Source of the DNA: Oxalobacteraceae bacterium CAVE-383
GTDB lineage: Bacteria > Pseudomonadota > Gammaproteobacteria > Burkholderiales > Burkholderiaceae_D
Assembly (NCBI GenBank): GCA_004134995.1
Contig: REGP01000001.1
Span: forward strand, 434,001-498,000
Direction of reading: 5' to 3'
DNA length: 64,000 nt
Part shown: positions 1-8,857 of the stretch, piece by piece
Numbering within the stretch: the stretch's first letter is position 1
Layout of the letters: every line of letters starts with the position of its first letter
The notes under the pieces: model-generated
What the model saw: the letters and a program-made list of their open reading frames with translations, nothing else
What the model was told of the DNA's origin: nothing
Database searches by the model: none
Translations under genes and position numbers: made by a program

Positions 1-1022
1 ACGCCGACGCCGAAGCGGCTTACACACCGAACACCGTGCGCCGCATCGCCGGCCTGGATATCGCATTGCGCGCCCGGGACGAGGCGTGGTCGGATGCGGT
101 GCGTAATTACGGCGTGAAAGCGCCGGCCGCGGCCGAGGTCCTGGATGCCGCCGTGCCGCCGTCGCAAAAGAATGTGCGGCGCGGTGCAAAAACATGGCGC
201 ATCGCCGGCCCGGCCTTGCTCGCCATATTGCTGGCCGGCGCGGCCGGTGCGATGTGGTGGATGCAACCCGGGACGCAACGCGGCGCGGATACGGCTGCGA
301 CTGCGGCCGCGCTTGCAGCGGTACAGAAATCGCGCATGGCGCAAGCCGCGCAGTTGTCGCTGGCATTGCGGGGCGATGGCCGATACCGGGTGCTGCCGGG
401 CCGGGACGGCCAGATGTATGTATTCGCCGCCGACGAGCGCGAAGCGGCATGGGCGCGCCAGTCGGTGGCGCGCAGTGAAGATACGGGCAATGGTAAAAAA
501 ATCAGTGTGCTGCGCAAGGCCGACGAAAGCGCGCGCATCGAACGCCTGCTCGACGGCCTGTCGCCGGCGCCGGCGTATCACATGGTGCGCCTCGGCGATC
601 CGGCCGCGCCCGAAATCTGGCTGAGCCGGGAACGCGCGCCGCTGACGGCCGCCGCCTGCCAGGCGCTGGCGCAAAAGATGACCGCGCTGCTGCCGTATGC
701 GGCCAGGGTTGAGATCCGCTGGATCGCCGACGCCGCCATCGCGCAACAGGCCGAGGCCGGGCTGGAACGGCTGGGCGTTCAGCATAAAAAGATCGACAAC
801 GGCGCCAGCGTCACGATGTCGATCCGCGGCGCGCTGCCGGATGGCGAGCTGCAGAAGCTACGCAGTTATGTCGAATCTTTCTATCGGCAGTGGGGAACGC
901 ATTACGTCCATTACGACGTCGAGTTGGCGGACGATGTGCGCAAAGGGAAGTCTTTCGAGTATGGCGGGGAAAGCTATATCAAATCGTCGGCTTCGCATTG
1001 GGATTTTTCGAGCCAGATCTGA
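1..1022 (+). CDS. prgH: PrgH/EprH-family T3SS inner-membrane ring protein SctD (5' end cut off)
   Basis: Forms the outer of the two concentric inner-membrane rings of the T3SS basal body. The frame is open to the left window edge, so the first GTG in it (36) is internal and the N-terminal cytoplasmic domain is only partly present. One membrane span is visible (WRIAGPALLAILLAG, about 55 residues after that GTG), followed by a periplasmic region of about 250 residues, as expected for ring-building modules. Identification rests on this layout plus position directly before needle, rod and lipoprotein-ring genes in prgHIJK order. I infer the SPI-1-type PrgH family rather than YscD because every following gene is SPI-1-like. 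Confidence 0.85.
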   Translation, partial: ADAEAAYTPNTVRRIAGLDIALRARDEAWSDAVRNYGVKAPAAAEVLDAAVPPSQKNVRRGAKTWRIAGPALLAILLAGAAGAMWWMQPGTQRGADTAATAAALAAVQKSRMAQAAQLSLALRGDGRYRVLPGRDGQMYVFAADEREAAWARQSVARSEDTGNGKKISVLRKADESARIERLLDGLSPAPAYHMVRLGDPAAPEIWLSRERAPLTAAACQALAQKMTALLPYAARVEIRWIADAAIAQQAEAGLERLGVQHKKIDNGASVTMSIRGALPDGELQKLRSYVESFYRQWGTHYVHYDVELADDVRKGKSFEYGGESYIKSSASHWDFSSQI

Positions 1023-1064
1023 GCGGTCTGATTTTTGCAGGTTTATTTATCAAGGAGTATGAAA

Positions 1065-1403
1065 ATGGATGGAATACATAAGGCTGAAAGCGGCGGCGTT
1101 GTCAACGCGGCTGATGATGACACAAAAAAACCATGGGATCTGGATACCGGGAAAGATGATACCAAGAGCACCGATCAGGGCTTCCTTTCCGATTTGTCAG
1201 GCATGTTCAGCACGCAAGTCAAGATCAAGAAAGGCGTGCTGGATGACGCCCTGAAGAAAGTCACAGCCGATGCTTCCAATCCGGAATCCCTGGCCAAATA
1301 CCAGGCCGCGCTGGCGGAGTACACGCTGTACCGCAATGCGCAGTCGAACGCGGTCAAGGCCTATAAGGACGTGGACGCCAACACCATCCGTAATTTTAAT
1401 TAA
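1065..1403 (+). CDS. prgI: T3SS needle filament protein SctF (PrgI type) with an N-terminal extension
   Basis: Subunit of the extracellular needle. The C-terminal part matches PrgI/MxiH: YTLYRNAQSNAVKAYKD then I-R-N-F-N at the end, with the P-x-x-L-x-x-Y turn region before it. I chose ATG 1065 because AAGGAG (1052-1057) sits 7 nt upstream; ATG 1059 in the same frame is only 1 nt from that site. This gives 112 residues, against about 80 for PrgI. The extra length is an acidic hydrophilic N-terminal tract of roughly 30 residues. It is followed by the inner-rod gene. Confidence 0.93.
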   Translation: MDGIHKAESGGVVNAADDDTKKPWDLDTGKDDTKSTDQGFLSDLSGMFSTQVKIKKGVLDDALKKVTADASNPESLAKYQAALAEYTLYRNAQSNAVKAYKDVDANTIRNFN

Positions 1404-1440
1404 GAAGCGCTGAAAAGCGACTCTTTTACAGGAGCCCTAT

Positions 1441-1749
1441 ATGAGCACCGCAGTCAACGCAATCGAAGATGTAGCGATCAAGCGGATCGGCGAGGCCGCC
1501 GACGTCGGCGGAGATTTCATGTCGCTCGACGACCGCATGCTGCAGGCTTATGCCAAGTCGGCCGTGACGCTGGGCGAAGATCGCCACAACGTCGTGCAGA
1601 GCATCGAACTGGAGCCGGGCCGGCTGTCCGATCCCGGCCATCTGTTCGAACTGCAGCAGCGCATTTCGGATTACAGCCTGCAAGTGTCGCTGACCAGCAC
1701 CCTGACGCGCAAAGCCGTCAGCGCGGTCGAAACCTTGCTGCGCGCATAG
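1441..1749 (+). CDS. prgJ: T3SS inner rod protein SctI (PrgJ type)
   Basis: Builds the short rod/adaptor joining the needle to the export gate inside the basal body. The length (102 residues) matches PrgJ (about 101). The C-terminal half is the alpha-helical polymerisation segment, with the pattern L-x-x-P-G-x-L-x-D-P-x-x-L-x-x-L-Q near residues 58-75. An AGGAG site lies about 7 nt before ATG 1441. Its place between prgI and prgK is the conserved one. Confidence 0.92.
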   Translation: MSTAVNAIEDVAIKRIGEAADVGGDFMSLDDRMLQAYAKSAVTLGEDRHNVVQSIELEPGRLSDPGHLFELQQRISDYSLQVSLTSTLTRKAVSAVETLLRA

Positions 1750-1759
1750 GGAACGCGCC

Positions 1760-2542
1760 ATGAAACGCTGGATATTCGCCGCGCTCATGGTGCTGTTCCT
1801 GGCAGCCTGCCAACAGCAGGATCTGCTGAAGGGACTCACCCAGCAGCAGGCCAACGAAGTCATCGCCGCCATGCAGCGCCACAACATCGCGACCGACAAG
1901 CTCGATCGCGGCAAGCCGGGCTTCAGCGTGCGTGTCGGCGCGGCCGACTTTGCCGCCGCGGTCGATATTCTGCGGGTGTACGATCTGCCGTCCCGCGCGC
2001 GCATGGAAATCGCCGAGATGTTCCCGGCCGATGCGCTGGTGTCCTCGCCGCGCGCCGAAAAGGCGCGCCTGTATTCGGCCATCGAGCAACGGCTTGAACA
2101 GTCGCTGCAGATGATGGAAGGCGTCGTGGCGGCGCGCGTGCATGTCAGCTACGACATCGAATCGGGCGAAGGCGCGGCGGTGCGGCCGGTGCATCTGGCG
2201 GCGCTGGCCGTGTATGAACAGGATTTGGCGCCGGCGGTGCTGATCGGACAGGTCAAGCGCTTTCTGAAGAACAGTTTCCCGGATATCGATTACGACAATA
2301 TTTCCGTCGTGCTGACCAAACGCAGCGCCTTGCAGCATGTGCAGCCTTTGGCCGCGCCGGTTGCGGGCGGCGGCTTCCCGGTGTCGATGGCGGCCTGGAT
2401 CTTGGCGCCGTTGCTGCTGCTGGGAACGCTTGCATTCGTCGGCTGGCGGCGCTGGCCGGCCCTGCGCGCGCTGGGTTCGCTCGGCCGCGGATCCGACGGC
2501 AACAATCGCAAGGACAAGGACAAGGGCAAAGACGATGCATGA
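1760..2542 (+). CDS. prgK: T3SS inner-ring lipoprotein SctJ (PrgK/MxiJ)
   Basis: Lipoprotein of the inner-membrane ring (YscJ/FliF family). The N-terminus is a lipoprotein signal with lipobox LAAC (Cys17). Two ring-building motifs follow, containing N-E-V-I-A-A-M-Q and [11 protein letters not shown]-terminal membrane span (about residues 208-232: [17 protein letters not shown]) precedes a basic/acidic tail rich in K and D. The length (260) fits PrgK (about 252). The stop overlaps the next start by 8 nt, indicating translational coupling to orgA. Confidence 0.95.
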   Translation: MKRWIFAALMVLFLAACQQQDLLKGLTQQQANEVIAAMQRHNIATDKLDRGKPGFSVRVGAADFAAAVDILRVYDLPSRARMEIAEMFPADALVSSPRAEKARLYSAIEQRLEQSLQMMEGVVAARVHVSYDIESGEGAAVRPVHLAALAVYEQDLAPAVLIGQVKRFLKNSFPDIDYDNISVVLTKRSALQHVQPLAAPVAGGGFPVSMAAWILAPLLLLGTLAFVGWRRWPALRALGSLGRGSDGNNRKDKDKGKDDA

Positions 2543-3185
2543 GTCCGCCAACAAGGATGCCAATAAGGGCGCCAATCAGCACGCCGCGCCGACGCGCTGG
2601 CAGACGGTGATGTTCGATCCGCTGGCCTATATTCATCCCGAGCGGCTGCATTTGCAGTCCGCCTTCGAGACGCCGGCCCAGCGCGCCGCGCTCAACCGGC
2701 TGCTGATCGCGCATTACCGGCTGGCCATGCCGGAAGGCGCGACGGCATCGGCGCCGGTGCGGGCGGGCGCGGCGGAAATCTGCCTGCTCAAGCATTGGCC
2801 GGCGTTGCCGCGGATCGTGTTTCTGCTCGGCTGCCGGCGCTTGCATCTGGCGCTGTTGCGGCGCGGCGCCTTGTTGAAGCTGCCGGCTTCGGCGCAGGCG
2901 TTTCTCAAGTTGCCGCTGCCGTTGTCGGCTGCGGTGCCGCTGCCCGGAAAAGGCATTCCCGGCCGCGCGCTGTTGCAGGCGCATGGCGTGCAGCAATTGC
3001 GCCTGGCGCTGGGCAATCTGCCGCCGCTGTTGGCGCAGCGCTTGCCGCTGCTGTTCGCGCCGGCGTTCGATGAACAGGAAATTGAAGCGGCGCCGGCGGC
3101 CGAAGACATGCGCGATCCCGCGCATGCATTAACCCTGATGATGGCGATCCAGCATGTCAAACGATATCCAGCCGGTCTTGAGTAA
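2535..3185 (+). CDS. orgA: T3SS sorting-platform protein SctK (OrgA/MxiK)
   Basis: Cytoplasmic sorting-platform component linking the inner ring to the SctQ/SctL pods. ATG 2535 lies inside the end of prgK; an open stretch upstream in the same frame is non-coding overlap with prgK. The product is 216 residues, close to OrgA (about 199), with the family-like start F-D-P-L-x-Y-I-H-P-E at about residues 27-36. Sequence divergence is normal for this family, so the call leans on gene order between prgK and orgB and on length. Its end overlaps orgB by 32 nt. Confidence 0.82.
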   Translation: MHESANKDANKGANQHAAPTRWQTVMFDPLAYIHPERLHLQSAFETPAQRAALNRLLIAHYRLAMPEGATASAPVRAGAAEICLLKHWPALPRIVFLLGCRRLHLALLRRGALLKLPASAQAFLKLPLPLSAAVPLPGKGIPGRALLQAHGVQQLRLALGNLPPLLAQRLPLLFAPAFDEQEIEAAPAAEDMRDPAHALTLMMAIQHVKRYPAGLE

Positions 3186-3822
3186 TGCGCCGTATGCGCC
3201 GCGCGAAGGCGTGTTCATCCCGCGCAAGCAGGTGCGCAAGATGCGCCGCGCGCGGGATATCGTCGAAGAAGCGCAGCGGCGTGCGCGCGGCATCCTGAAA
3301 GAGGCGCAACGGCAGGCCGACGATATGCGCGGCCAGGCCCGCGCTGCCGGCCATGGCGAAGGCGCGCTGGCCGCCGCCGCGCAAGTGTTGTCGCATTTCG
3401 ATGCATCGCAGACGCTGGCGCGGCGTCTGCGCGGCGAACTGGAGCAGCATGCGCGCACGCTGCTGGCCGCCGCGCTGGACCATCCGGATACGGTGCTGGC
3501 CTTGCTCGATGAATGCCTGCAAGGCCTGTCCGGGCCGCCGCAGCAGCGCATGAAAGTCTGCCTGCCGGCCGCCATGCGCGGCGTGCGCGCCCGGGTGCAG
3601 TCGCTGCTCGATGCGGCAGGCCATGGCGCGGCCGACATCGAATATCGCGACGACGGGCGGCTGGCGGTCCTGGCCGGTGAACAGGTGTTCGCGTTCGATC
3701 CGCAGGTCTCGATCGAAGCGGGAAGCGCGCGCTTGCTGGCCCGTTTTCCCGATCTGGAAGAGACCGTGCGGTCATTGGGCGAGGCCGCCATGCAGAATTT
3801 TTCGATGAAAACGGGAGCTTGA
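3154..3822 (+). CDS. orgB: T3SS ATPase-stator protein SctL (OrgB/MxiN)
   Basis: Peripheral stator that connects the ATPase hexamer to the sorting platform and restrains its activity. The 222-residue product (OrgB about 226) has an N-terminal basic, Arg/Ala-rich helical segment (residues 25-70: RKMRRARDIVEEAQRRAR) predicted to be coiled coil. A more globular C-terminal domain resembling the FliH/VATP-E fold follows. It starts within orgA in a different frame. Confidence 0.85.
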   Translation: MSNDIQPVLSNAPYAPREGVFIPRKQVRKMRRARDIVEEAQRRARGILKEAQRQADDMRGQARAAGHGEGALAAAAQVLSHFDASQTLARRLRGELEQHARTLLAAALDHPDTVLALLDECLQGLSGPPQQRMKVCLPAAMRGVRARVQSLLDAAGHGAADIEYRDDGRLAVLAGEQVFAFDPQVSIEAGSARLLARFPDLEETVRSLGEAAMQNFSMKTGA

Positions 3823-3823
3823 A

Positions 3824-4087
3824 ATGACAACGGTAAATCCGGCGATGACGCCATTCAATACCACGCCTGCCGCGGCGCATGAGGCCACGCAGTCCGGCAA
3901 TCCGGCGCTGTCCGCCAGAGTGCGGGAACAGGACATCGGCATCGGCCGGCAGGAAAAAACGGCGTTGAACAATGCCGTCAAGTCGGCGCTTGTCGAATCC
4001 GGACTGAACGGGATGTCGATGCGTGCGTTTTATCAGTCCATGATGCTCGACCCCGACGGCGACTACACGCTCGACGACGCCTTATAG
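3824..4087 (+). CDS. small unknown protein of the prg-org operon
   Basis: An 87-residue ORF starting 1 nt after the orgB stop, with GGGAG about 7 nt before the ATG. It has no signal peptide or membrane span. The first 45 residues are Thr/Ala/Pro-rich and probably disordered; the rest reads as one helix pair ending in a short acidic patch (D-P-D-G-D-Y-T-L-D-D-A-L). It occupies the position of orgC in Salmonella, but I see no resemblance to OrgC and do not assign that name. Tight spacing suggests it is made with the secretion apparatus; it could be a secreted early substrate or a small chaperone. Confidence 0.6.
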   Translation: MTTVNPAMTPFNTTPAAAHEATQSGNPALSARVREQDIGIGRQEKTALNNAVKSALVESGLNGMSMRAFYQSMMLDPDGDYTLDDAL

Positions 4088-4135
4088 GCGGCGCCGGAAG
4101 CAAGCGCATCGGCAATTAATCAAACAAGGAATTTT

Positions 4136-4534
4136 ATGATCGATATCAAACAGTTTCACGGCATGGCAAACGAATTTCTGCAGATGGTCGGCCTCTCGGC
4201 CGAAACCTTCGCGGATGACCAGGACGCCATCAGCATCAAGGTCGAAGACCGTTTTTCCATCCATTTCTGCATGGACCAGTCCGGCTCCTGCTTCTTCCTC
4301 GGCGATCGCCTGCGCGAAGACGGCGCCAGCACCGCCGGTTTTCACCGCGAATGGCTGATGGCGAACCAGATCAGCAGCGGCGCGCTGCATCCGGTCACCG
4401 CGCTCAATGAAGCCGGCGAGCTGACCTGCTGGGTGCGCCTGCCGCGCGGCATCTGCGAGGCCGGCGAACTGGTGGAAGCGTTCGACGTGCTGGTCGAAAA
4501 GATGGATCAGCTGACCCGTCCGCTGGATGCGTAA
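4136..4534 (+). CDS. CesT-type class I T3SS chaperone, copy 1
   Basis: A 132-residue acidic protein with the CesT/SycE alpha-beta layout: an N-terminal helix (F-H-G-M-A-N-E-F-L), alternating strands through the middle (I-S-I-K-V-E-D-R-F-S-I-H-F) and a C-terminal amphipathic helix. Such dimers bind the N-terminal chaperone-binding region of a dedicated effector. AAGGA precedes the ATG. It is a clear tandem paralogue of the next gene (shared E-F-L, A-E-x-F, D-x-x-R-F, MDxSG, W-L-M-A-N-Q-I, G-A-L-x-P-V, MDQLT). No effector gene is adjacent, so its client is unknown. Confidence 0.82.
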   Translation: MIDIKQFHGMANEFLQMVGLSAETFADDQDAISIKVEDRFSIHFCMDQSGSCFFLGDRLREDGASTAGFHREWLMANQISSGALHPVTALNEAGELTCWVRLPRGICEAGELVEAFDVLVEKMDQLTRPLDA

Positions 4535-4570
4535 CGGAACACCCCCGAAGAAAACAGATAAAGGAACAAC

Positions 4571-4957
4571 ATGAAAGACTTGCAACATTTCCATTCGACG
4601 GTCAACGAATTTCTGGCGCTGGTGAACTTGCCTGCGGAGCGCTTCGAGGGCAGCCAGGATCATCTGAACATCGACGTCGAAGGCCGCTTCACGGTGCGGA
4701 TCGGCATGGATGCCTCGGGCATTCTGGCGATGCAAGGCGATTGGACCGACGGCCTGCTTCCCGCGGGCCTGCACGACGACTGGCTGATGGCCAACCAGAT
4801 CTGTCCCGGCGCCTTGCAGCCGGTGATCGCGCTCGACGACAGCGGCAATCCGACCTGCTGGCTGCGCCTGCCGCAGGATATGGACGCGCCGGACGAACTG
4901 CTCGAAGCCTTCGATCTGCTGCTGGGACGCATGGATCAGTTGACGCCGGGTGAATAG
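4571..4957 (+). CDS. CesT-type class I T3SS chaperone, copy 2
   Basis: A 128-residue protein, paralogous to the preceding gene along its whole length, with conserved DWLMANQICPGALQPV and a C-terminal R-M-D-Q-L-T. AAAGGA lies before ATG 4571. The two copies differ most in the central strand region, where client specificity usually lies, so they may serve different effectors or form a heterodimer. It is the last gene of the prg-org unit; a strong terminator follows. Confidence 0.82.
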   Translation: MKDLQHFHSTVNEFLALVNLPAERFEGSQDHLNIDVEGRFTVRIGMDASGILAMQGDWTDGLLPAGLHDDWLMANQICPGALQPVIALDDSGNPTCWLRLPQDMDAPDELLEAFDLLLGRMDQLTPGE

Positions 4958-4995
4958 GGCGAAGATATTCGCGTGCAGCCGATGGCAATGAATAC

Positions 4996-5030
4996 AAAAA
5001 AGGACACCAAAAGGGTGTCCTTTTTCCTTT
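4996..5030 (+). terminator. Rho-independent terminator after the prg-org-chaperone operon
   Basis: A perfect 8-bp stem AGGACACC (5001-5008) / GGTGTCCT (5014-5021) with loop AAAAG. It is flanked by A5 upstream and T-rich sequence downstream, so it could work in both directions. Confidence 0.9.
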
Positions 5031-5065
5031 TTCATTCGCGCTTTCTTATCAGCAATCCGGAATGT

Positions 5066-5150
5066 TTTTAGGACATGTCTGATGGTTATGCCGCTGCTTA
5101 AACAATAACATTCATCCCAAGTTAAGAATATCTTCAGCCATACAGCACAG
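5066..5150 (+). promoter_or_regulatory. T3SS regulatory block upstream of invF (copy 1)
   Basis: Contains TTTTAGGACATGTCTGATGG (5066-5085), TAACATTCATCCCAAG plus TTAAGAAT (5106-5129) and AGCACA (5144-5149). All three elements recur upstream of spaN with identical spacing (offsets 0, 40 and 78). The first element holds the palindrome GACATGTC. Probably the control region of the inv operon; the binding protein is not known. Confidence 0.65.
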
Positions 5151-5219
5151 CCCGCAATAGCGATCGGATTTTGGATACGCTCCCTGCATGCGCCGTGCGA
5201 TTTTCAAAAGGAGCAATCG

Positions 5220-5792
5220 ATGATGCCAATCGCGGAAAAAATCGCGGCGCTGGCCAAGTTGCAGGCTTTTCTCGACGCAGCCGAGGCTGTACAGGGATCG
5301 GATAAGGTTGCCGCAAGCGATGCCTCGCCGGCGGCCGCCGCGCGCCTTGCGGAGGCGCTGGATGCGCGCGACTGGCCGCAAATCGAACGCTGGTTTCTGC
5401 GGCAATCGGTGGGCGCCGGCATCGACGCGGACACCGATATTTCGGCCATCGCCGCAGTGTTGCGCGCCACCGAACACTACAAACTCGTGCGCTTTCTGCT
5501 GGGCCAGCCGGCCGGCCGCACCATGCACCAGCTCGGCGCCGACTACGGCCTGTCGTATTCCCATTTCCGCAAGCTGTGCCGAGAAGCCCTCGGCCGCGGC
5601 GGCAAGGCGGAATTCCAGTATTGGCGCAATGTGCGCGCCTTGCTCGATATGGTGGATGGCGGCGGCAGCCTGACCGACATCGCGCTGCGCCAGGGTTTCG
5701 CTTCTTCCTCGCATTTCTCCGACGCCATGAAGGGTCAGTTCGGAATCGCGCCGCGTTATCTGACGCGCGCACTCACTATCGGAAAACAATGA
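5220..5792 (+). CDS. invF: AraC-family T3SS transcription activator (InvF type)
   Basis: Activator of translocator/effector genes; in Salmonella InvF acts with the chaperone SicA as co-activator (family knowledge). The product is 190 residues, with a weakly conserved N-terminal half. The C-terminal half is an AraC/XylS DNA-binding domain with two helix-turn-helix units: M-H-Q-L-G-A-D-Y-G-L-S-Y-S-H-F-R-K near 102-118, and L-T-D-I-A-L-R-Q-G-F-A-S-S-S-H-F near 149-164. AAAGGAG (5207-5213) supports ATG 5220. Its ATGA overlap with invG is the same arrangement as in SPI-1. Confidence 0.9.
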   Translation: MMPIAEKIAALAKLQAFLDAAEAVQGSDKVAASDASPAAAARLAEALDARDWPQIERWFLRQSVGAGIDADTDISAIAAVLRATEHYKLVRFLLGQPAGRTMHQLGADYGLSYSHFRKLCREALGRGGKAEFQYWRNVRALLDMVDGGGSLTDIALRQGFASSSHFSDAMKGQFGIAPRYLTRALTIGKQ

Positions 5793-7675
5793 ACGCCACG
5801 CTTGAAACCATACTTGCCAACGGTCTTTCAACCGGCCTCTCGACCTGCCTGAAACCGGTCGCGCGCGGCGTGCTGCTGCTGTTGCTGTCGGCCTCGATGG
5901 CCGTGCCGGCCTACGCTTTTGACGGCGCCGACGGCGTCAATGGCATGGGCGCGGATATGCCGCGCACCGCTTCTGCAGCAAAACCCGCTGAAAGATCAAC
6001 TGTAAAAGCCGGCGAGGGCGAATCCGCCGCCGGCTATGTGGCCCGCAAGGACGGCCTGCGCACTTTTTTCAACGCGCTTTCCGCGCGCCTGAAAAAGCCG
6101 GTCATCGTCAGCCAGAAAGCCTCGCGCAAACAAATCAGCGGCGACTTCGACCTGGCCCGCCCGCAAGCGCTGCTGGAAGCGATTTCAATCCAGCTCGGCC
6201 TGATCTGGTATCACGACGGCCAGACTGTGTATATCTATGACGCCAGCGAAATGCGCAACGCGATGGTGGCGCTGCCGAACGGCTCGCTCTCCGCGCTTAA
6301 CGAATTCCTGCGCAAGGCCGGCTTGTACGATCGCCGCTATCCGCTGCGCGACGGCGGCAGCAACGGCCTGTTTTATGTGGCGGGCCCGCCGGTGTATATC
6401 GAACTGGTGGCGAACGCCACGCGCTTTTTGGGCAAGAACGGCGGCGGCGCGCTCGGCAAGCTGCGGGTTGAAGTGGTGCGGCTGGAAAATACCTTCGTCA
6501 CCGACCGCAACATGACGGTGCGCGACAATGCGGTCACCGTGCCCGGCATTGCCACCGTGATCGAACAACTGCTGCGCGACGAACAGATGGACGTCGAAGT
6601 GCGCATCGAGGATCAATACGCGAAGGCCGAAAGCGCGCAAAACGCACAACACGCACAGAACATGCAAAGGGCGCAGGCCCCCGGCCTGCCGGCGGATATG
6701 CCGATCTTCCCCGCCGAAGGCGGCGTGCAGGCGCAGCCGGTGCAGCCGTATCCGCCGCCGATGAGCAAGCCTTTGCCGCCGCTGGGGCCGGTGCCGGCGG
6801 CGCCGGCCGAAAAAATCCGCGTGATCGCCTATCGCGACACCAACAGCCTGCTGATTCGCGGTACGCAGGAGCAGGTCGATTTCGTCAAGAATCTGATCGC
6901 CCGGCTGGATATCGCCAAGCGCCACATCGAATTGTCGCTCTGGATCATCGATCTGAAGAAGGGCGACCTGGATCAGATCGGCGTGAACTGGAGCGGCGGC
7001 GTAAGCCTGGGCAGCAAGGTCGGCGCGACCTTCAACAATGCCATCAGCACGCTGGACGGCGCCGGTTTCGTGGCGGCCATCCATGCGCTGGAAAAGAATG
7101 AGAAATCGCGCATCGTCTCGCGTCCGGTGGTGCTGACCCAGGAAAACGTGCCGGCGCTGTTCGACAACAACCAGACCGTCTATACCAAATTGCTGGCCGA
7201 ACGCATGGTGCAAATGGAAAAAGTCACCTTCGGCACCATGATCAGCGTGCTGCCGCGCTTTGCGCAGGACGGCGAGATCGAAATGTCGCTGACCATCGAA
7301 GACGGCAGCCAGCTCGGCGCCGACGGCCATGCGGCCAGCGACATCAATGTCTCGCGCACGCATATCAGCACCGTGGCGCGCGTTCCCAAGGGCATGAGCC
7401 TGCTGATCGGCGGCTACACCCGCGACGTCAAGACCGATACCGTCGACAAGATTCCGCTGCTCGGCGATCTGCCCGGCATCGGCGCGCTGTTCCGCTCGCG
7501 CAAGATCAGGGAAGACAGCCTGGTGCGGGTGTTCCTGATCCAGCCGAAGCAGATCGAAACGCCATTGCCGCGCGACGCCGGCGATCTCGGCGACGACCTG
7601 CTGGCCGATCGCCCGCAAGATCCACAGCAGAAGCTGCTGCGCGATTTCATGGAGCGCAAGCATGGTATCGATTAG
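5789..7675 (+). CDS. invG: T3SS outer-membrane secretin SctC (InvG)
   Basis: Forms the outer-membrane ring of the injectisome. I chose ATG 5789 because it overlaps the invF stop (ATGA) and is followed by a Sec signal peptide (hydrophobic GVLLLLLSASMAVPAYA, cleavage near residue 43); frame openness upstream is overlap with invF. Periplasmic N0/N1/N3 domains occupy residues 75-350. A Pro/Gln-rich linker lies near 280-330 (LPADMPIFPAEGG region). The secretin core has the hallmark VPKGMSLLIGGYTRD and L-L-G-D-L-P-G-I-G. The length of 628 exceeds Salmonella InvG (562), mostly through the linker. I see no invH pilotin gene nearby. Confidence 0.95.
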   Translation: MNATLETILANGLSTGLSTCLKPVARGVLLLLLSASMAVPAYAFDGADGVNGMGADMPRTASAAKPAERSTVKAGEGESAAGYVARKDGLRTFFNALSARLKKPVIVSQKASRKQISGDFDLARPQALLEAISIQLGLIWYHDGQTVYIYDASEMRNAMVALPNGSLSALNEFLRKAGLYDRRYPLRDGGSNGLFYVAGPPVYIELVANATRFLGKNGGGALGKLRVEVVRLENTFVTDRNMTVRDNAVTVPGIATVIEQLLRDEQMDVEVRIEDQYAKAESAQNAQHAQNMQRAQAPGLPADMPIFPAEGGVQAQPVQPYPPPMSKPLPPLGPVPAAPAEKIRVIAYRDTNSLLIRGTQEQVDFVKNLIARLDIAKRHIELSLWIIDLKKGDLDQIGVNWSGGVSLGSKVGATFNNAISTLDGAGFVAAIHALEKNEKSRIVSRPVVLTQENVPALFDNNQTVYTKLLAERMVQMEKVTFGTMISVLPRFAQDGEIEMSLTIEDGSQLGADGHAASDINVSRTHISTVARVPKGMSLLIGGYTRDVKTDTVDKIPLLGDLPGIGALFRSRKIREDSLVRVFLIQPKQIETPLPRDAGDLGDDLLADRPQDPQQKLLRDFMERKHGID

Positions 7676-8855
7676 CCGGAGCGCGCCGCTGCCGATGGCG
7701 CGGCCGCAGGACGCGATCAAGCAGAAACAGGGCGCCAAGCAAAGCGCCCGCCTGCAAAACATCAAGCAGGAAGGCGTGCGCGCGCAGTTCGAGCGGCAAA
7801 TGACGCAGGGCGCGCTCGACGGCGCGGAGGATTTTGCCCAAAAAGGCCAGAGCGTGGCCGATCAATTGCAGAACTTCGTGGACGCCAGCGACAATATGTC
7901 GATGCTGGCCGGGCAGTTTCGCCGGTTTGGCGATTTGAAGAAAAGCGCCGACCAGAGCAATGACAATTTCGAGCGCGTGCTCGATGAGGATTCCCATCCG
8001 AAGGCGCAGCAGATCGTCAAGATCGCCAAGATGCAGAACGTCTCCGGCGACGAGTTGCTGCGCCAGGCGCGCAGCCTGTTCCCGGACGAGAGCGACCTGG
8101 TCATCGTGCTGCGCGAAATGCTGCGGCGCCGCGATCTTGACGAAATCGTCCGCATCCGGCTGCAGCAGGCGCTGGCGCAGGCTGAAGAGGAAGCGCCGCC
8201 GAAAGCCTTGAAGGCCGGCATCAATATCGCGCTCAAGGCGCGGCTGTTCGGCGCCAGGCTGGCGCTGAGCGCGCTGCTGCTGCGCGCCAGCTATCGCCAG
8301 TTTCTCGAGAGCGAAGAACACGAGGTCATGATCTACGAGGAATGGGTAGCTGCCTACGGCCACGAGCGGCGCGCGCTGGTCGTGGAATTCCTGGAAAGCG
8401 CGCTGGTGGCCGACATGCTGGCGCAGGATCCGAGCTGCTCGCGCATCGAGTTCGGCAATCTGCTCGGCAAGCTGAATCAGCTCAAGCTGCTGCGTTCCTC
8501 GGAAAGCCTGTTCATCGAAAGCATGCTCAACGATTCGCTCACGCGCGAGCACAACGACCGCGAAGCCGATTGGCTGCTGTTCATGCTGGGCCTGATGCAG
8601 GCGCCGCAGGAACTGGACGCGCTGCTGGCGGCGACCGTCGGCGAGCGGATCATGCTGTCCTCTCACGCGGTGCGCTCGCGCCTGTTGCAGACCATCCTGC
8701 ACGCCTGCCGGGAGCTGCCGCGCAATCTGTTCGTCGAGGAAGAATCCATCGAATGGCTATGGGAGCGTTTTCGCCGGCTGGCCGCGGTTTCGCATCGCCA
8801 TGAATTGATGGAAATGCGGATGGAAACGCGCCAAGACAATAATGAGGAACCATAA
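7662..8855 (+). CDS. invE: T3SS gatekeeper SctW (InvE)
   Basis: Cytoplasmic gatekeeper controlling the switch from translocator to effector secretion. The product is 397 residues (InvE about 372) with an N-terminal disordered 40 residues. Three helical domains of the HrpJ/YopN-TyeA type follow, rich in L-x-x-L and acid/base helices. It starts 14 nt inside the end of invG and is followed after 2 nt by invA, as in SPI-1. A Shine-Dalgarno-like GGAGCG precedes the start within invG. Confidence 0.9.
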   Translation: MVSISRSAPLPMARPQDAIKQKQGAKQSARLQNIKQEGVRAQFERQMTQGALDGAEDFAQKGQSVADQLQNFVDASDNMSMLAGQFRRFGDLKKSADQSNDNFERVLDEDSHPKAQQIVKIAKMQNVSGDELLRQARSLFPDESDLVIVLREMLRRRDLDEIVRIRLQQALAQAEEEAPPKALKAGINIALKARLFGARLALSALLLRASYRQFLESEEHEVMIYEEWVAAYGHERRALVVEFLESALVADMLAQDPSCSRIEFGNLLGKLNQLKLLRSSESLFIESMLNDSLTREHNDREADWLLFMLGLMQAPQELDALLAATVGERIMLSSHAVRSRLLQTILHACRELPRNLFVEEESIEWLWERFRRLAAVSHRHELMEMRMETRQDNNEEP

Positions 8856-8857
8856 TC

